In this document: positions 61,424-64,000 of the stretch, piece by piece | Layout: every line of letters starts with the position of its first letter | Position numbering within the stretch: position 1 is the first letter of the stretch | Assembly (NCBI RefSeq): GCF_963662255.1 | Contig: NC_085056.1 | Coordinates: 9,800,216-9,864,215 of the forward strand | DNA from: Cinclus cinclus | Lineage: Eukaryota > Chordata > Aves > Passeriformes > Cinclidae | Length of the DNA stretch: 64,000 nucleotides | Direction: 5' to 3' | The notes under the pieces: model-generated | What the model was told of the DNA's origin: nothing | Databases searched by the model: none | The model's input: only the letters and a program-made list of their open reading frames with translations | Program-made: the position numbers and the translations under genes

Positions 61424-63529
61424 CTCAGAACATTTAAAATAAACTGGTTTTATCCCACTTACGAAGGGTGATACTGGGAAATGTTTGGTTGGTTTTTTCT
61501 TCCTCAGAGATGAATAATTTCACTTTTGGTGACTAGAAATCTTTTCTCTTTTGGTTTGGTGGTTATTTGTCTTATTTTGCAGCCTTAAAAGAAAGAGTCA
61601 CCTTTAAGATCATGCAACTTCATTGCTGCCATTTCTCTTCTAAGTTGGCACTCTGATTATGTAGATAAGATTTTTTGGAAATCCCTATTTCTGACAATCC
61701 CAATCTTGAATATTTTCTCAACATTGTTATTGTAAGAAAAATGAAGAAATGCCTCAGATGTTTTAATTTAAAAACAGCATATTCAGTTTAGCATTTTATC
61801 ACCACAGAAATAGGCCAGTGGCCTTTTTTTAGCTTAATTTTTATTTCCTAAACTCAACAATTAAAAAAAAAAGTTAGTTTGATTTGCTTTGTGGAACATG
61901 CAGATAAAAATTCCATTTTCCACCTCACCTTCTAATTCCAAAAGAAAAACACAGTCAGATTTTCAGAATAATTATAATAATCTCTTTGTGGTAGAACAAT
62001 TTAATGGTTTGGCTTAGATTTACTCCAGCACAAGTGTCAATAATTATGAAGATTTGTTTTCCCAACATTTACCAGTCTCCTGCTATGGGGAAAACTTTGC
62101 TTCAGTCACTTAATTGTTCATCATAATTCATGCTTTTCTCCTCTTTTTCTTACCCCTCCTTTTTGAAGACGGCTTTAAGTTTTAGTTTTAAATTCTCAAG
62201 TGAGCTTTTACACTGCTTCACCCACAGAGGAGAAGAGGAGAGAGGAGGCATCTACTAAAATTGACCTTCATGTCTTCACATCCAAATCCAAAAACATGAT
62301 TAGCATCTGCAAAATTAACGTTGCACACAGGAAATCATTTCCTGACCAATTTACAAAGCAAATCTAGAAATCTACTGCCAACTCTCATATTTTCTATAGC
62401 TACAGATCATGGATCTTGACTTAAATATTCCCAGATAGGTCTATAGCTACTGAATCATGCTCTAAGTCATTCATCCAACAATCTTTCTTCCTGTTTCAGG
62501 CTGTGAGTGTGTAGTCTTTATAAGTGTTTCCTGACTTGAGCTTTTCTATGTTTAGATGATACTTCCCATAAACTTGTCAGGCCCCTAATTAATGCACTGG
62601 GATGCTGTGCATGTCTAAAAATAGCCTAATTTTTTTTGGACATGCCACAGATTCCATATTTATTACTTAAAAATTGCTGAACTCAAAGTCATTTGGATAA
62701 ATACAGAGTTTGGACCTAATTTGCTGGCACACTGTTTTGGGAAAGAGACAAATTCTCTAAACAAATGTTACCAGACTATAAAATTGAGAATTGAGTTTTT
62801 AAAATGAAGTTCGAAAAATCTTGAAGTATATTTGCCATAATTATTTTGTCGTCTCCGTCTCTTTCTTTCCATCCTGCTACCAGGAAATAAAGTGAGAGAA
62901 AAAAAGGAACAGTTTAAAATCAAGTGCACGTTTTCCTCTAGTTCTCCTGTTGAGAATTAGTGGAAAGTACAGAAACAATGAAATTTGTCTGGAGATTTAT
63001 TTTCCTTGAGATTTCTAGTCACCTTTTGAGAACAGTAGTTTCCTGAATTAATAGACCAGTCCAACCTTACTTCTACATGGAAATGTGCTTTCTTCAGCTG
63101 AACTTCACTTTGGCTGTAGAGTTCAGGAAGTGAGAATTTTCATTCTTGTAGTGCTTCCCTGAACATGGCAATGTTCTTCCAGAGAGAGTTTGGGGAAAGG
63201 AGCAGAGCCCAAGACATGCTTTGGTTCATGCAGTGATGCCTTTGACACTTTCCCCGCTATAGGCAGAACAGCCTCATCACCTGCACGCTCAGGTCGTTGT
63301 GATTTCTGAGATACTTGCAAACATTCCAAAATCTGTTCTAGTCTCCTCCACTTACAACTTGTTCCTGTGGTTTGCAATTTGATATATATCAAATTTGATA
63401 TAACATATATATATTTTACCAAGCCTTCTCCCAGAAGTGTTCATGCAATTCTTTGACTCTAGGGTATTGGTTTTTTTGGCTAGAGTTTCTTCAAGAATTA
63501 TGAAGGGTTAAAGTTTAGAAGAAAACAGA
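61424..63529. other. Unique AT-rich non-coding sequence
   Basis: No gene is supported. Apart from the AATAAA at 61437, it holds short A/T runs (A11 at about 61863-61873) and a perfect 16-bp palindrome at 63378-63393. The minus-strand frame at 63123-63422 (99 codons) is not recognisable. Confidence 0.5.
63378..63393 (+). repeat. 16-bp perfect palindrome in AT-rich repeat
   Basis: TTTGATATATATCAAA reads the same on both strands, and is followed at once by a second partial copy, TTTGATATAACATATATATA. A likely cruciform-prone AT-rich microsatellite. Confidence 0.85.
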
Positions 63530-63690
63530 AGATTTCAGTTGGGAGGACCTATAAAGATCATCCAGTCTCACTGCCTGAGCAATTCAGGGCTGACCAAAAT
63601 TTGACAGGTTGCTAAGGACATTTTTCCAAATGCCTCTTAGACATGGATAGACTTGGAGCATCATGTGCTCTCTAGGAGTCCTGTTCCAGT
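63530..63690 (-). mobile_element. CR1 LINE, minus-strand 3' end fragment
   Basis: Matches the 3' end of an avian CR1 element in the minus orientation. In order on the + strand it shows TTGGGAGGACCTATAAAG, ATCATCCAGTCTCACTGCCT, GAGCAATTCAGGGCTGACC, AAATGCCTCTTAGACATGGA, GACTTGGAGCATCATG, TCTCTAGGAGTCCTGTTCCAGT. This is the wording of older CR1 subfamilies (CRl-C/Y-like), different from the copy at 51983. The expected terminal octamer repeat at the left edge is not recognisable, and similarity fades after 63690. 5'-truncated, non-coding and inactive. Confidence 0.88.
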
Positions 63691-64000
63691 AAGTAGGTTG
63701 CATGTTCTGTTGGTGTGACTTACTCCAAAACACAAGTGACTTACAGAAACAAAGAAAGAAGGTAGCCTAGCTCAGTGCCACTACCCCTGGAGTCTTTTAA
63801 TCTATTTTATCTGTGCACTTGGTTTACACGCACAACAGCAAAAAACAGTTACATAGATTCTAGCTCACTAACAGAATTGTGAAGTAGAGTTTGGGAAGTC
63901 TAAATGCATGCAATGAGATGGCAAGGTGTTAAAGTGGGTCTAGAAATTATTTTTTAACATTATTTTGCAGTTGTTTTAACTTTGACTAATTCAAAGTGAG
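63691..64000. other. Unique non-coding sequence
   Basis: AT-rich sequence downstream of the CR1 fragment; nothing recognisable. The first tens of bases may be very diverged CR1. Confidence 0.45.

Noticed and set aside
1..64000. CRISPR arrays, operons, phage or plasmid genes
   Set aside because: No regularly spaced direct repeats, no ribosome-binding-site-led tandem genes and no long dense coding; the sequence is of vertebrate nuclear type.
1..64000. Endogenous retrovirus or LTR element
   Set aside because: No paired long terminal repeats, primer-binding site or recognisable retroviral protein motif was seen on either strand.

Overview
The window reads as non-coding vertebrate nuclear DNA, most likely avian. 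It is AT-rich, has no dense long open frames and no bacterial-type gene packing. Its only clearly recognisable interspersed repeats are short, 5'-truncated CR1 LINE ends, at about 51983-52179 on the + strand and 63530-63690 on the - strand. CR1 is the dominant retroelement of birds and is common in other sauropsids, and low repeat density is also bird-like. Species cannot be read from the sequence.

Layout. I find no complete protein-coding gene, tRNA, rRNA, recognisable microRNA or CRISPR array. Most of the window is unique AT-rich sequence with poly(T)/poly(A) runs, short T/G-rich patches, one (CA)n tract and a few small tandem or inverted repeats. GC-richer patches lie at about 450-1120, 3000-3250, 10030-10260, 25520-25640, 46860-47000, 48360-48720, 50330-50560 and 58500-58700. 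Three places have weak exon-like features: 905-997, 25521-25736 and 61096-61423. The last is the most protein-like. It has a good acceptor site, an open frame of about 109 codons and an AATAAA just after the stop, but I do not recognise the protein.

The most distinctive content is a scatter of blocks that look like conserved non-coding regulatory elements. They are low in simple repeats, rich in homeodomain-type TAAT/ATTA cores, and keep CpGs in otherwise AT-rich DNA. The best are 37085-37365, 43590-44035 and 36480-36860. Weaker ones are near 14080, 20875, 30390, 33500, 43260, 49540 and 57660. A 10-bp palindrome, TGTAATTACA, occurs in or beside three of them, and in two the palindrome extends to 12 bp. 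This pattern fits a gene desert or large intron beside a developmental regulator, but that is inference: conservation cannot be seen in one sequence, and the neighbouring gene is outside the window.
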